Assembly: GCF_039541875.1 (NCBI RefSeq)
Contig: NZ_BAABHB010000016.1
Location: forward strand, 1 to 64,000
Reading direction: 5' to 3'
DNA length: 64,000 nucleotides
DNA from: Nibrella viscosa
GTDB taxonomy: Bacteria > Bacteroidota > Bacteroidia > Cytophagales > Spirosomataceae
Shown here: in pieces, positions 15,755-24,549 of the stretch
Position numbering within the stretch: position 1 is the stretch's first letter
Layout of the letters: each line of letters starts with the position of its first letter
Notes under the pieces: generated by a model
Seen by the model: only the letters and a program-made list of their open reading frames with translations
Databases searched by the model: none
What the model was told of the DNA's origin: nothing
Made by a program: the position numbers and the translations under genes

Positions 15755-17410
15755 CTAACCGTTCATCGTCTCCATATCAGACACAAACGGTGGCTGCTCA
15801 TTACCTGGCTGGGTGACAAAATGAGAGACCATAGGCCGGTCGGGGCCGGTATGGTAGCGACGAACCTGCTCCTCAATGCGGGTATCTTCGCGGGTGAAGC
15901 GGTGGTGCTGCCGCAGGTGCTCGCCCCAGGAGGCTACCGTGTAAAACTCAACCTGCCGGGCGGGGTCGGTTATGTCGGAGAAGACCCCCGCCCGCAACGC
16001 GCCATCCCGTAACCGCAACCGCTTCAGAGGCTCCATCGCTTTCAGGAAATCAGCCAGTTCGGCGGGGTTGATCCGGTATTCGATCATGACCACCACCGGC
16101 CCCTGCTCCGGCCGGATCGGCTGCGTTGCGGGCGGCTCGGGCCAGTCTTCGGCGGGTGTCATATCGGGCATCTGTCCGTACGGGAGCCGGAAGAACAGGG
16201 GCAGCAGGGTGACGAGTCCAAGCCAGCCGGCCGCCAGCATCAATGCAGTCGATAAGCTGAACTGCTCGGCTACGTTCCCCCAGACAATGCTGCCGATGGC
16301 CAGGCCACCCTGAAACGCCAGCATGTACATACTCAGCACGCGGGCCTGTACCCACCTGGGCAGGTTCAACTGAATGGTCACGTTCAGGCTGGTCAGCGTC
16401 AGCAGCCAGGCCATACCCGCCAGAAACATCACCGGATACAGCCAGAAAGCCGAGGTTACCGTTGCCAGGGCCAGATTCACGCCGGCAAGCGTGAGGGTAG
16501 TGGCAAGTAGCCGGTATTCGATATGCAGGCGCTGCGCCAGCCGGTTGAGGACCAGCGCGCCCGTTACCGCCCCGGCACCCAGCCAGGTCAGCATCTGACC
16601 ATATACGCCCGCATCCTGCTGCAACCGCCGGGCTACTACCAGCGAGAGCAGCGCCCACATCGCGCTGGTGCCGAAGGTAAACGCCATGCCCCGGACCATA
16701 ATCGACTGAATGGCGGGTGAGAATTGGACATACCGCAGCCCGGCGCGCAAGGCCGAAAAGAAATCTTCTACCGGTACATTGGTCTCCATCTGCTTCCGTT
16801 GCCAGCGGAACAAGACCACACACGTAGCCAGAAACGATAGCCCATTCAGCAGAAACACATAGCCGGGCGAGTAGAAGGCAATAATCATCCCACCCACCGC
16901 CGGACCAATTGCCCGCGATAAGTTAATGCTAACACCGTTAAGTACCAGCGCAGCGGGCAGTACCGGCCGGGGTACCAGTTCGGGGGCAATGGACTGCCAG
17001 GCCGGCGTATTCAGCGCGGTCCCAATGCCCAGCAAAAACGTAAACGACAGGATGGTATACGGTGAAACGCTGCCGGTGAGCGTCAGTACACCCAGCAAAC
17101 AGGCTACTACCGCCATAAAGAGTTGGGTGGTTAGCAGGAGCTTTCGCCGGTCAAGCAAATCGGCTAAGGCACCGGCCGGAATGCTCAGCATAAACACCGG
17201 CAGACTGGTGGCCGTTTGCATCAGCGCAACTAGTATTTGTGATTTCGAGAGCGTGGTCAGCAGCCATACCCCCGCCATATTCTGCATCCAGGTACCAATG
17301 TTCGACACAAAGGCTGCCAGCCAGATCGCGCGGAAAACAGGTGTTTGAAAAGCCGTCCAGATAGAAACGGGGGCGGTAGGGGTATTGGCAGAGAGGTTCG
17401 TTGAAGCCAT
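15755..17410 (-). CDS. MFS exporter with C-terminal ABM-like domain
   Basis: A 551-residue protein. Residues 10-410 form an MFS exporter of the EntS/MFS_3 (PF05977) type with about 12 helices, starting FRAIWLAAFVSNIGTWMQN. The LADLLDRRKLLL loop is the MFS signature between helices 2 and 3. Residues 430-540 form a soluble alpha-beta domain (VVVMIEYRINPAELADFLKA, then VEFYTVASWGEHLRQHHRFT) resembling antibiotic-biosynthesis-monooxygenase (ABM) ferredoxin-like folds. The same fusion is seen in annotated Bacteroidota MFS_3 proteins. The start at 17410 fits the family; longer starts add a basic tail without similarity. The substrate is unknown. Confidence 0.88.
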   Translation of the reverse strand: MASTNLSANTPTAPVSIWTAFQTPVFRAIWLAAFVSNIGTWMQNMAGVWLLTTLSKSQILVALMQTATSLPVFMLSIPAGALADLLDRRKLLLTTQLFMAVVACLLGVLTLTGSVSPYTILSFTFLLGIGTALNTPAWQSIAPELVPRPVLPAALVLNGVSINLSRAIGPAVGGMIIAFYSPGYVFLLNGLSFLATCVVLFRWQRKQMETNVPVEDFFSALRAGLRYVQFSPAIQSIMVRGMAFTFGTSAMWALLSLVVARRLQQDAGVYGQMLTWLGAGAVTGALVLNRLAQRLHIEYRLLATTLTLAGVNLALATVTSAFWLYPVMFLAGMAWLLTLTSLNVTIQLNLPRWVQARVLSMYMLAFQGGLAIGSIVWGNVAEQFSLSTALMLAAGWLGLVTLLPLFFRLPYGQMPDMTPAEDWPEPPATQPIRPEQGPVVVMIEYRINPAELADFLKAMEPLKRLRLRDGALRAGVFSDITDPARQVEFYTVASWGEHLRQHHRFTREDTRIEEQVRRYHTGPDRPMVSHFVTQPGNEQPPFVSDMETMNG

Positions 17411-17553
17411 ACGATACGAGCGGGCGGGGACCTGCTTGAAAACCTGGTAACCAGCAAGAATGTTGTTTTGTATAGGAGATCGTTTGCCAGGCGTGGCTGT
17501 TTGTCCCCCTGCTTGTCCTCGCCTGTGTCGCTTTGCCACTTATCAAAATGTGC

Positions 17554-17584
17554 TTGTCTGAGCAACAGGCTTTTTGTAATTTGC
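17554..17584 (+). promoter_or_regulatory. Putative promoter of the M16 protease gene
   Basis: TTG (17554-17556), a 20-base spacer, then TAATTTGC (17577-17584) resembles the Bacteroidetes -33/-7 promoter. The start codon is 50 bases downstream, in the spacer between divergent genes. Confidence 0.45.
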
Positions 17585-17634
17585 TTAACTATTGGCTGCT
17601 TTCCGGTCAGCCCTATAAACTTAGTCATTCTTTC

Positions 17635-20553
17635 ATGAAAAAAAATGTCTTACCAGTAATTGGGTTACTCTGCCTGTTTACCTCCTCAACGGCTTTTTCG
17701 CAGGCCAGACTGGTAGAAAAAGTAACCCGTAAAGGCAACGAGATTGTCATCCCCTACGAGAAGTACGTGCTGCCCAACGGCTTAACTCTCGTGGTTCACG
17801 AAGATCATTCCGACCCCATTGTGCACGTGGATGTTACCTACCATGTCGGCTCGGCTCGTGAGGAGATTGGCAAGTCGGGGTTTGCGCACTTTTTTGAGCA
17901 CATGATGTTTCAGGGCTCCGACCACGTGGCCGACGAAGAACACTTCAAAATCGTGACGGAGTCGGGTGGTACCCTCAACGGCTCGACCAACCGCGACCGT
18001 ACCAATTACTACGAAACGCTGCCCAGCAACCAGTTGGAGCGGGCGCTCTGGCTGGAGGCCGACCGCATGGGGTTCCTGCTGGATGCCGTTACCCAGAAGA
18101 AATTTGAAATTCAGCGGGCAACCGTTAAAAACGAGCGCGGTCAGAATTACGACAACCGACCGTATGGTCTGGCGGGTGAAGTGTCGGCCAAAAACCTGTA
18201 TCCCTACGGCCATCCGTATTCCTGGCTCACCATTGGCTATATCGAAGACCTGAACCGGGTGGATGTGAATGACCTGAAAAACTTCTTCCTGCGGTGGTAC
18301 GGCCCCAACAATGCCGTGGTCACGGTAGGGGGTGATGTGGATACGAAACAGGTAGTTAAGCTGGTCGAAAAGTACTATGGCGCTATTCCGAAAGGACCGG
18401 CGGTAACCAAAACGGTGGTCCCGGCCGCCGTGCTGCAAAACGATCGCTATGTATCGTACGAAGACAACATTCGTTTCCCGATGGTGCGGATGACCTTCCC
18501 GACGGTGCCAACCTATCATCCCGATGAAGCTGCTCTGGATGTACTCGCCGAAATTCTGGGTGGCGGCAAAAATTCGCTGCTGTACAAAAACATGGTTAAG
18601 AACCAGAAAGCTATTCAGGCCAATGCCAGTCATCCTACTTTTGAGTTGGCCGGCGAGTTTACCTTTACCGCGCTGGCCTACCCGGGTGTTCGTCCGGATA
18701 CGCTGGAAGCGATCATGCGCCGGACCATTGCTGAATTTGATGCCCGTGGGGTGGTGGATGATGATCTGGCCAGAGCCAAAGCCGGACGCGAGGCCGATAT
18801 TATTCAGGGTCTGTCGAGCGTTTCCGGTAAAGTGTCGCAGTTGGCGCAGTACCAGACCTTTACGGGTAATCCGAACTACCTGCCGAAGGAACTGAAGCGT
18901 TACCAGGACATAACCAAAGCCGATGTGATGCGGGTGTATAATCAGTACATCAAAGGTAAAAAAGCTGTTTTGCTGAGCGTGTACCCCAAAGGGAAGCCGG
19001 AACTGGTAGCCGCTGCCGACAACTACAAGGTTGATTCGACCCAGTATAAGGCCCCCGACTACGGTTACAAAGGCCTGACCTATACTAAAGCCAGGGACTC
19101 GTTCGACCGCAGTAAGAAACCGGCATCCGGCCCTAATCCCGTCGTAAATGTGCCGCCGTACTGGACCGATAAAGCCGGGAACGGTATCAGGGTTATCGGT
19201 ACCAAAAACGACGAAATACCGACCGTAACCATGCGTTTTGCCATCAAAGGCGGTCACCTGCTGTCGGCCAACGACCCATCGAAAGCCGGGGTGGCGCAAC
19301 TAACCGCCAGCCTGCTCAACGAAGGTACCGAGAAATATTCGGCGGAAGAGATCAGTAACCAGCTTGAGAAACTGGGAAGCAGCATCTCGTTCAATGCCGG
19401 TACGGAAGAAATCACGGTGTTTGTTCAGTCCCTGACCAAGAACCTGGACGCAACCCTGGCCCTGCTGGAAGAAAAACTGCTACATCCGAAGTTTGCCGAC
19501 GAAGACTTCAACCGGCTAAAGAAGCAGCAACTGGAAGCAATCGCCAACCAGAGTACGCAGCCGGTAGCTATTGCCAACAATGTGTATAACAAGCTGCTGT
19601 ACGGCGATAACAGTATCCGGGCGGTGCCGGTGATCGGTACGGCCGAAACAGTGCAGCGCATTAGCCTGGACGATGTAAAAGCGTTCTACCGCAACTACCT
19701 CTCTCCGTCGGTAACCAATCTGGTGATCGTGGGTGATGTGGAGCAGTCGGCGGTGATGCCCAAGCTGGCGTTCCTCTCCAAATGGGCGGCAAAGAACGTA
19801 ACCATCCCGACGGCGGCTCCGGCGCAGGCCGGCGATAAGACCCGTATTTTCCTGGTCGATAAAGAAAAGGCGGCCCAGTCGGAAATCCGCATCGGTTACC
19901 TGACCAATATGCCGTACGATGCTACGGGTGACTATTACCGGGCCTATCTGATGAACTACATTCTGGGTGGGGCGTTTAACAGCCGCATTAACCTGAACCT
20001 GCGCGAAGACAAAGGCTGGACCTACGGTGCCCGCTCGGGTTTCTCCAGCACCCACACGCCTGGTCCGTTTACGGCGCAGGCGGGCGTAAAAGCCACGGCC
20101 ACAGACAGTTCTGTGGTTGAGTTTGTGAAGGAGATTGCCAACTACGGCAAAACCGGTATTACCGAAGCTGAACTGGCGTTCCTGAAGAGTTCGGTTGGTC
20201 AGCAGGATGCCCTGCGGTACGAAACGGCGTTCCAGAAGGCGGCTTTCCTGAACAACATCATCGAGTATAACCTGCCGCGTGATTTTGTGGAAAAGCGGAT
20301 GGCGATCCTGAACAAGATGACCAAAGCAGAGGCCGACGCCCTGGCCAAAAAGCTGCTGCCCGTTGATAAAATGATCATTACCGTGGTCGGCGACAAAGCG
20401 CTGGTAAAACCTGGCCTGAGCCGGCTGGGCTACGAGGTAATCGAACTGGACAAAAACGGCAACGCGATAACTACAGCCGAAGTAGTGAACGACGGCAGCA
20501 CCAGCCCCCCGGCTTCGGTAGGAGGTGCCCCCGCCAGCCAGAAGAAGAATTAA
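17635..20553 (+). CDS. M16 family zinc metalloprotease, tandem-domain
   Basis: A 972-residue exported insulinase/pitrilysin-like peptidase with two M16 halves (about 45-490 and 530-930). The N-terminal half is active: H85-F-F-E88-H89 in GFAHFFEHMMFQG is the inverted zinc motif, with the distal glutamate in the VKNERGQN block. The C-terminal half lacks HxxEH and should be the structural partner, with an RINLNLREDKGWTYGA segment typical of it. The start at 17635 begins a signal peptide (residues 1-23). The gene lies alone after a divergent promoter and ends at a long hairpin. It probably acts in the periplasm on peptides or misfolded proteins. Confidence 0.92.
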   Translation: MKKNVLPVIGLLCLFTSSTAFSQARLVEKVTRKGNEIVIPYEKYVLPNGLTLVVHEDHSDPIVHVDVTYHVGSAREEIGKSGFAHFFEHMMFQGSDHVADEEHFKIVTESGGTLNGSTNRDRTNYYETLPSNQLERALWLEADRMGFLLDAVTQKKFEIQRATVKNERGQNYDNRPYGLAGEVSAKNLYPYGHPYSWLTIGYIEDLNRVDVNDLKNFFLRWYGPNNAVVTVGGDVDTKQVVKLVEKYYGAIPKGPAVTKTVVPAAVLQNDRYVSYEDNIRFPMVRMTFPTVPTYHPDEAALDVLAEILGGGKNSLLYKNMVKNQKAIQANASHPTFELAGEFTFTALAYPGVRPDTLEAIMRRTIAEFDARGVVDDDLARAKAGREADIIQGLSSVSGKVSQLAQYQTFTGNPNYLPKELKRYQDITKADVMRVYNQYIKGKKAVLLSVYPKGKPELVAAADNYKVDSTQYKAPDYGYKGLTYTKARDSFDRSKKPASGPNPVVNVPPYWTDKAGNGIRVIGTKNDEIPTVTMRFAIKGGHLLSANDPSKAGVAQLTASLLNEGTEKYSAEEISNQLEKLGSSISFNAGTEEITVFVQSLTKNLDATLALLEEKLLHPKFADEDFNRLKKQQLEAIANQSTQPVAIANNVYNKLLYGDNSIRAVPVIGTAETVQRISLDDVKAFYRNYLSPSVTNLVIVGDVEQSAVMPKLAFLSKWAAKNVTIPTAAPAQAGDKTRIFLVDKEKAAQSEIRIGYLTNMPYDATGDYYRAYLMNYILGGAFNSRINLNLREDKGWTYGARSGFSSTHTPGPFTAQAGVKATATDSSVVEFVKEIANYGKTGITEAELAFLKSSVGQQDALRYETAFQKAAFLNNIIEYNLPRDFVEKRMAILNKMTKAEADALAKKLLPVDKMIITVVGDKALVKPGLSRLGYEVIELDKNGNAITTAEVVNDGSTSPPASVGGAPASQKKN

Positions 20554-20556
20554 ACT

Positions 20557-20608
20557 GGTGCATAAACAGCAAAAGCCGCCTTCGGGTGGCTTTTGCTGTT
20601 TATGCACC
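20557..20608 (+). terminator. Long 24-bp terminator hairpin
   Basis: Arms 20557-20580 and 20585-20608 pair over 24 bp with one G-T wobble and a TTCG tetraloop. It starts 4 bases after the M16 stop codon. The TTTTGC stretch lies inside the stem. It is immediately followed by a second hairpin (20610-20640). Confidence 0.75.
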
Positions 20609-20609
20609 T

Positions 20610-20640
20610 CTGCTCGTCCGCCGGTCCGCCGGACGAGCAG
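20610..20640. repeat. GC-rich 11-bp hairpin
   Basis: CTGCTCGTCCG (20610-20620) and its exact complement (20630-20640) flank 9 bases, one base after the preceding terminator. The CTCGTCCG..CGGACGAG words echo the GGCGAGC repeats near 14945, so it may be a small dispersed repeat. Confidence 0.5.
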
Positions 20641-20739
20641 GGCTAAGGCGGGTTAGTAAAATTGACGCCATTCCCGCTTTTCCCGAAAAGGTTTTAACTT
20701 CAAACCTCAAACGTCAAACGATTAACCTCAAACCCACAA

Positions 20740-22446
20740 ATGGATTTGCGTTCCCAGGAATGGTTCGGCCGCACCGGAAAAGACGGCTTTATTTATCGGG
20801 CCTGGATGAAAAATCAGGGCTTACCCCACCACCTTTTCGAGAAAAAGCCCGTTATCGGCATTTGCAATACCTGGTCGGAGCTGACGCCCTGCAACGCGCA
20901 CTTCCGCGATTTGGCCGAGGCCGTAAAGCGGGGTGTCTGGGAGGCCGGTGGCTTTCCGCTCGAATTTCCAGTGATGTCGCTGGGCGAATGCCAGATTAAA
21001 CCCACGGCCATGCTGTTCCGCAACCTGGCCAGTATGGATGTGGAGGAGTCCATCCGGGGCAACTCCATCGACGGCGTGATCCTGATGTGTGGCTGCGACA
21101 AAACTACGCCCTCGCTGATGATGGGGGCCTGTAGCGTGAATATACCGACGCTGGTGGTATCGGGTGGCCCCATGCTGGCGGGGCGGTTTCAGGGCCGGAA
21201 AATTGGCACGAGCGATCTGTGGCGGTTTGCCGAGGATTTTAAGACCGGCAAAATGTCGCAGGCGGAATTTGTGGCGGCTGAGGCTTGCATGGCCCGTTCC
21301 ATCGGTCACTGTGCGCCGATGGGCACGGCCTCTACGATGGCCGCGATGGTCGAATCGCTGGGGTTGGCTCTGCCCGACAATGCCACCATTCCGGCGGCTG
21401 ACTCCCGGCGGAAAGTGCTGGCCCACATGGCGGGCATCCGGGCGGTAGAGTTGGTAAGAGAGAATGTGCGGCCCTCGGATATTCTGACGCGGCAGGCGTT
21501 TGAGAATGCCATCATGGTAAACGCGGCCCTGGGAGGTTCTACCAATTTCATCATCCACCTGATGGCAATTGCCGGCCGGATCGGCGTGGAACTGAGCCTG
21601 GATGACTTCGACCGACTGTCGGCGAAGATTCCGCTGCTGGCCAATGTGCAGCCATCAGGGGAACACTTTGTGGAAGACCTATTCTATGCGGGTGGTTTGC
21701 CGGCGGTAATCAGGGAGTTGAAGGACTTCCTGCACAACGATGCCATGACCATCAACGGCCGGCCCATCGGCGACAATTGCGTTGAAGCCCAGTGTTTCGA
21801 CCGTAACGTGATTGCTACCGTGGAGGAGCCGTTCAAACCTGAATCCGGTATTGCCGTGCTGCGGGGGAACCTGTGCAAAAATGGAGCGGTACTTAAACCC
21901 TCGGCTGCCACACCCGAACTGATGAAGCATACCGGCCGGGCCGTAGTGTTTGAGAATATAGACGACTACAAAGCCCGTATCGACGATCCGGAACTGGACG
22001 TTGATCCATCCTGCGTGCTGGTGCTGAAAAACGTAGGACCGAAAGGCTATCCTGGTATGCCGGAGGTGGGTAATATGCAGTTACCGGCCAAAGTTCTGGC
22101 TCAGGGCGTACACGATATGGTCCGGATCTCCGACGGCCGCATGAGTGGCACCGGCTACGGTACGGTGGTGCTGCACGTTTCGCCCGAATCGGCCATCGGC
22201 GGAAACCTCGCCCTGGTGCAGAACGGCGATATGATTACCCTCGATGTAGAGCAGCGGCTGCTGCACCTGCACGTCTCCGACGAAGAACTGGCTCAGCGGC
22301 TGGTGAAGTGGCAGTTGCCGGAACTCGGTTACGACCGGGGTTATGTCAACATGTTTATCCGCCATGTCACCCAGGCGCACGAGGGAGCCGATTTCGACTT
22401 TCTGCGGGGTGCTTCCGGGCCGGTAGTGAAACGGGATTCGCACTAA
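20740..22446 (+). CDS. IlvD/Edd-family sugar-acid dehydratase
   Basis: A 568-residue iron-sulfur dehydratase. The three cluster cysteines are C51 (ELTPCN), C119 (MCGCDKTTPS) and C191 (GHCAPMGTASTM). The GHCxxMGTASTM form and the 68- and 72-residue spacings match pentonate dehydratases such as L-arabinonate and D-xylonate dehydratase with a [2Fe-2S] cluster, better than dihydroxyacid dehydratase (ilvD). DGRMSGTGYG carries the catalytic serine. It should turn a sugar acid into a 2-keto-3-deoxy acid. It is a single gene; no isoleucine/valine genes are nearby, which also argues against ilvD. CAAAC-rich word-like DNA precedes it. Confidence 0.88.
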   Translation: MDLRSQEWFGRTGKDGFIYRAWMKNQGLPHHLFEKKPVIGICNTWSELTPCNAHFRDLAEAVKRGVWEAGGFPLEFPVMSLGECQIKPTAMLFRNLASMDVEESIRGNSIDGVILMCGCDKTTPSLMMGACSVNIPTLVVSGGPMLAGRFQGRKIGTSDLWRFAEDFKTGKMSQAEFVAAEACMARSIGHCAPMGTASTMAAMVESLGLALPDNATIPAADSRRKVLAHMAGIRAVELVRENVRPSDILTRQAFENAIMVNAALGGSTNFIIHLMAIAGRIGVELSLDDFDRLSAKIPLLANVQPSGEHFVEDLFYAGGLPAVIRELKDFLHNDAMTINGRPIGDNCVEAQCFDRNVIATVEEPFKPESGIAVLRGNLCKNGAVLKPSAATPELMKHTGRAVVFENIDDYKARIDDPELDVDPSCVLVLKNVGPKGYPGMPEVGNMQLPAKVLAQGVHDMVRISDGRMSGTGYGTVVLHVSPESAIGGNLALVQNGDMITLDVEQRLLHLHVSDEELAQRLVKWQLPELGYDRGYVNMFIRHVTQAHEGADFDFLRGASGPVVKRDSH

Positions 22447-22450
22447 ACGA

Positions 22451-22482
22451 AAAATGCCCGCCGAAACCGGCGGGCATTTTTT
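22451..22482. terminator. Bidirectional terminator
   Basis: A perfect 13-bp stem (22451-22463 and 22468-22480) ends in T-runs and lies between the convergent dehydratase and cold-shock genes. Confidence 0.9.
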
Positions 22483-22509
22483 GTCTTGCAGTATTATTAT
22501 ATCTCTCGA

Positions 22510-22701
22510 TTAAATAAGTTCTACATTGATGGCGTTGAGGCCTTTGCGACCTTCTTCAACCTCAAACTTAACTTTGTCGTTCTGACGAACCTCGTCGATT
22601 AAACCAGATACGTGAACGAAAATGTCTTTGTCCGAATCGGATGGTGTGATGAATCCAAACCCCTTGAGGTCATTGAAAAACTTAACTGTTCCTGTTTGCA
22701 T
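22510..22701 (-). CDS. Cold-shock domain protein (CspA family)
   Basis: A 63-residue single cold-shock domain. It has MQTGTVKFFNDLKGFGFI with the RNP1 motif KGFGFI (13-18) and RNP2 DIFVHVS (26-32). It binds single-stranded RNA or DNA and acts as an RNA chaperone in the cytoplasm. On the minus strand TAACTTTA, about 30 bases upstream of the start, resembles a -7 box, and an AT-rich leader follows. Length is typical for Bacteroidetes Csp proteins. It is a single gene. Confidence 0.95.
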   Translation of the reverse strand: MQTGTVKFFNDLKGFGFITPSDSDKDIFVHVSGLIDEVRQNDKVKFEVEEGRKGLNAINVELI

Positions 22702-22847
22702 TACTTGTATTTTCTAGAATTTCTATAAAGTTACGGCATTTTATTCATGCATCCTAATTTTGGCTGAAATTAGTTTTTTCAGGGGCTCCTTTGTGGCCCC
22801 CTGCTTTAGCGGGACGCTATGAAGAGGAGAACTGGACGGTGGGTAGG

Positions 22848-22885
22848 CGTTTCATCGGTTTGAGTATGGGTAAACCGTTGAAACG
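22848..22885 (-). terminator. Hairpin after the nitroreductase gene
   Basis: Arms 22848-22861 and 22872-22885 pair in 13 of 14 positions around a 10-base loop, 15 bases past the stop codon of the minus-strand nitroreductase. No clear T-run follows, so its strength as a terminator is uncertain. Confidence 0.45.
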
Positions 22886-22900
22886 ATTGATACGTCCCGA

Positions 22901-23500
22901 TTACAGCCTCAGATCGTGCTTATGCACAAACTCCGACAACTCTTTCCGGTGCCGGGGAGCGTGTTCGCGTGATTTGAACGGCTCGGCCAGTTCTTCCGGA
23001 TTACCCAGGTACCCCAGGGCAATGAATGATACTGGTTCGATATGCTCCGGCAGGTCGAAGGTCTCAATGGTCTTCTGCCGGTCGAAACCGCCCATGATAT
23101 GGCCGTAGATGGCCAGTTCGGCAGCCTGTAGCATCAGGTTGGCCGTGGCCGCGCCGGTATCGTGCAGGTAATATTTGTTTGGGGTGCCGTTGGCCGTGTA
23201 GTTCTTGTGCGCCAGCGTCAGCACCAGTACGGCCGCGTGCTGCGCCCAGGCCTTGTTGCCGGGCAGCAGGGCATCGGCAAACTTCTGAAAGGCTTCGTCG
23301 CCCCGGTGCGCGTAGACAAACAGCCAGGGTTGCTCATTCATGGCGCTCGATGCCCAGGAGGCTGCTTCAAATAAGGTATTCAGTTCGTCCTGCGGAATGG
23401 CTTGGCTGGAGAATGCGCGGGGACTCCAGCGGTTCCGGATAAAGGCGGCAACCGGGTACTGCGTGTGCGCTTCTTTTATAGGGGTAACGTCGGTTAGCAT
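22901..23500 (-). CDS. Nitroreductase family protein
   Basis: A 199-residue FMN-dependent nitroreductase-fold protein that should reduce nitro compounds, quinones or flavins with NAD(P)H. RNRWSPRAFSSQAIPQDEL (22-40) is the first FMN-phosphate-binding segment. ASWASSAMNEQPWLFVYA holds the conserved NxQPW element, and HDTGAATANLMLQAAELAIY is the dimer helix. No signal peptide is present. A 16-bp perfect palindrome lies upstream in the promoter region, suggesting repression by a MarR- or HxlR-type regulator (inference). Confidence 0.92.
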   Translation of the reverse strand: MLTDVTPIKEAHTQYPVAAFIRNRWSPRAFSSQAIPQDELNTLFEAASWASSAMNEQPWLFVYAHRGDEAFQKFADALLPGNKAWAQHAAVLVLTLAHKNYTANGTPNKYYLHDTGAATANLMLQAAELAIYGHIMGGFDRQKTIETFDLPEHIEPVSFIALGYLGNPEELAEPFKSREHAPRHRKELSEFVHKHDLRL

Positions 23501-23530
23501 AGCTCCGTTTATTTAAGATGTTTATACAAT

Positions 23531-23546
23531 TAGTGTATATACACTA
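23531..23546. promoter_or_regulatory. 16-bp palindromic operator candidate
   Basis: TAGTGTATATACACTA is a perfect palindrome 31 bases upstream of the nitroreductase start, where the promoter must lie. It resembles operators of MarR/HxlR-type repressors that control nitroreductases. The regulator gene is not in the window. Confidence 0.5.
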
Positions 23547-23681
23547 TACTAACTTATTTCCCCCTGATTTGGTTCGTTTTCGTTTTTTCATCGTTTTCCG
23601 ACGGGCCCAGCATTTGGAATAGCAAAAGTTTGGCCGCAACTTGGGTGTCTATCCAAATATATTGACGTCTGTTCCTGAACA

Positions 23682-24458
23682 ATGCCCCAATCTGATTCTT
23701 TTCTACATGAGGTTGCCCTGGTTACCGGTGCCGGTCAGGGTATCGGCTTTGCCATTGCCCGCGAACTGGCCCGCCAGGGTGCTGCTGTCCTGGTTAACGA
23801 TCTCGACGAAACACTGGCCAAACAGGCAGCCGAAACCATCCGGCAGGCCGGTGGCTTCTGCCTGGCTTACCCCGGTGATGCCTCCGACGTTGTCTTTATT
23901 GCCGATATGGTGCAGGTAGCCGTGGCTACCTTCGGCAAACTCACCCTCGTGGTGGCCAATGCCGGGATCACCATCTTCGGCGACTTTTTTGATTACAATC
24001 CGGCAGATTTTGAGCGGGTAGTAGACCTGAACCTGCGCGGCAGCTTTTTTCTGACCCAGGCGGCTGCCCGGCAGATGCGCAGCCAGGGCGGAGGGGGCAG
24101 TATTCTGCTGATGTCGTCGGTGGTGGGTCACCAGGCGCATCCGGGTTTGGCGGCTTACAGCATGACCAAGGCTGCGCTGGAGATGCTGGCCAAAAACCTG
24201 GTGCTGGATCTCTCTCCACACGGCATTTCCATTAATGCCGTGGCACCGGGCGCTACCCAGACCGAACGGACCACCGACGATCCGACGTACATTCCTGTCT
24301 GGTCGCGCATCACGCCCATGGGCCGTCCCGCCACGGTAGATGATATTGCCAATGCCGCCCTGTTTCTGCTGGCTCCCCGGTCGCGGCATATTACGGGTCA
24401 GAGCCTGGTTGTGGATGGCGGCTGGACGGCCGTGAGCCCCCCGCCCGTGGCGGAGTAG
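23682..24458 (+). CDS. Short-chain dehydrogenase/reductase (classical SDR)
   Basis: A 258-residue classical SDR. The NAD(P)-binding TGAGQGIG is at 15-22, NAG is at 93-95, and the catalytic S146, Y159 and K163 (YSMTK) are in normal spacing. The end GHxVxVDGGW, here GQSLVVDGGWT, is typical of glucose-1-dehydrogenase or 3-oxoacyl-reductase-like SDRs. An aspartate at the end of strand 2 (VNDLDE) favours NAD(H). The substrate is unknown. It is divergent from the nitroreductase and 91 bases upstream of dps, probably separate from it. Confidence 0.9.
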   Translation: MPQSDSFLHEVALVTGAGQGIGFAIARELARQGAAVLVNDLDETLAKQAAETIRQAGGFCLAYPGDASDVVFIADMVQVAVATFGKLTLVVANAGITIFGDFFDYNPADFERVVDLNLRGSFFLTQAAARQMRSQGGGGSILLMSSVVGHQAHPGLAAYSMTKAALEMLAKNLVLDLSPHGISINAVAPGATQTERTTDDPTYIPVWSRITPMGRPATVDDIANAALFLLAPRSRHITGQSLVVDGGWTAVSPPPVAE

Positions 24459-24549
24459 CGTCAGCAATTATGACGCCGGTCAATCAGAAAGATTAATTTG
24501 CGAGTTATAGCGGTAAGTGCCACTTTTGATCAGTTTATCAACGAAAACT

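Noticed and set aside
17782..19299. A 505-residue antisense open frame inside the M16 gene
   Set aside because: It lies wholly inside a conserved protease with the HxxEH site. Third-position GC bias on the plus strand leaves the opposite strand free of stops. The translation shows no domain.
20740..22446. Calling the dehydratase ilvD
   Set aside because: Cysteine spacing and GHCxxMGTASTM match sugar-acid dehydratases better, and there are no branched-chain amino acid genes nearby.
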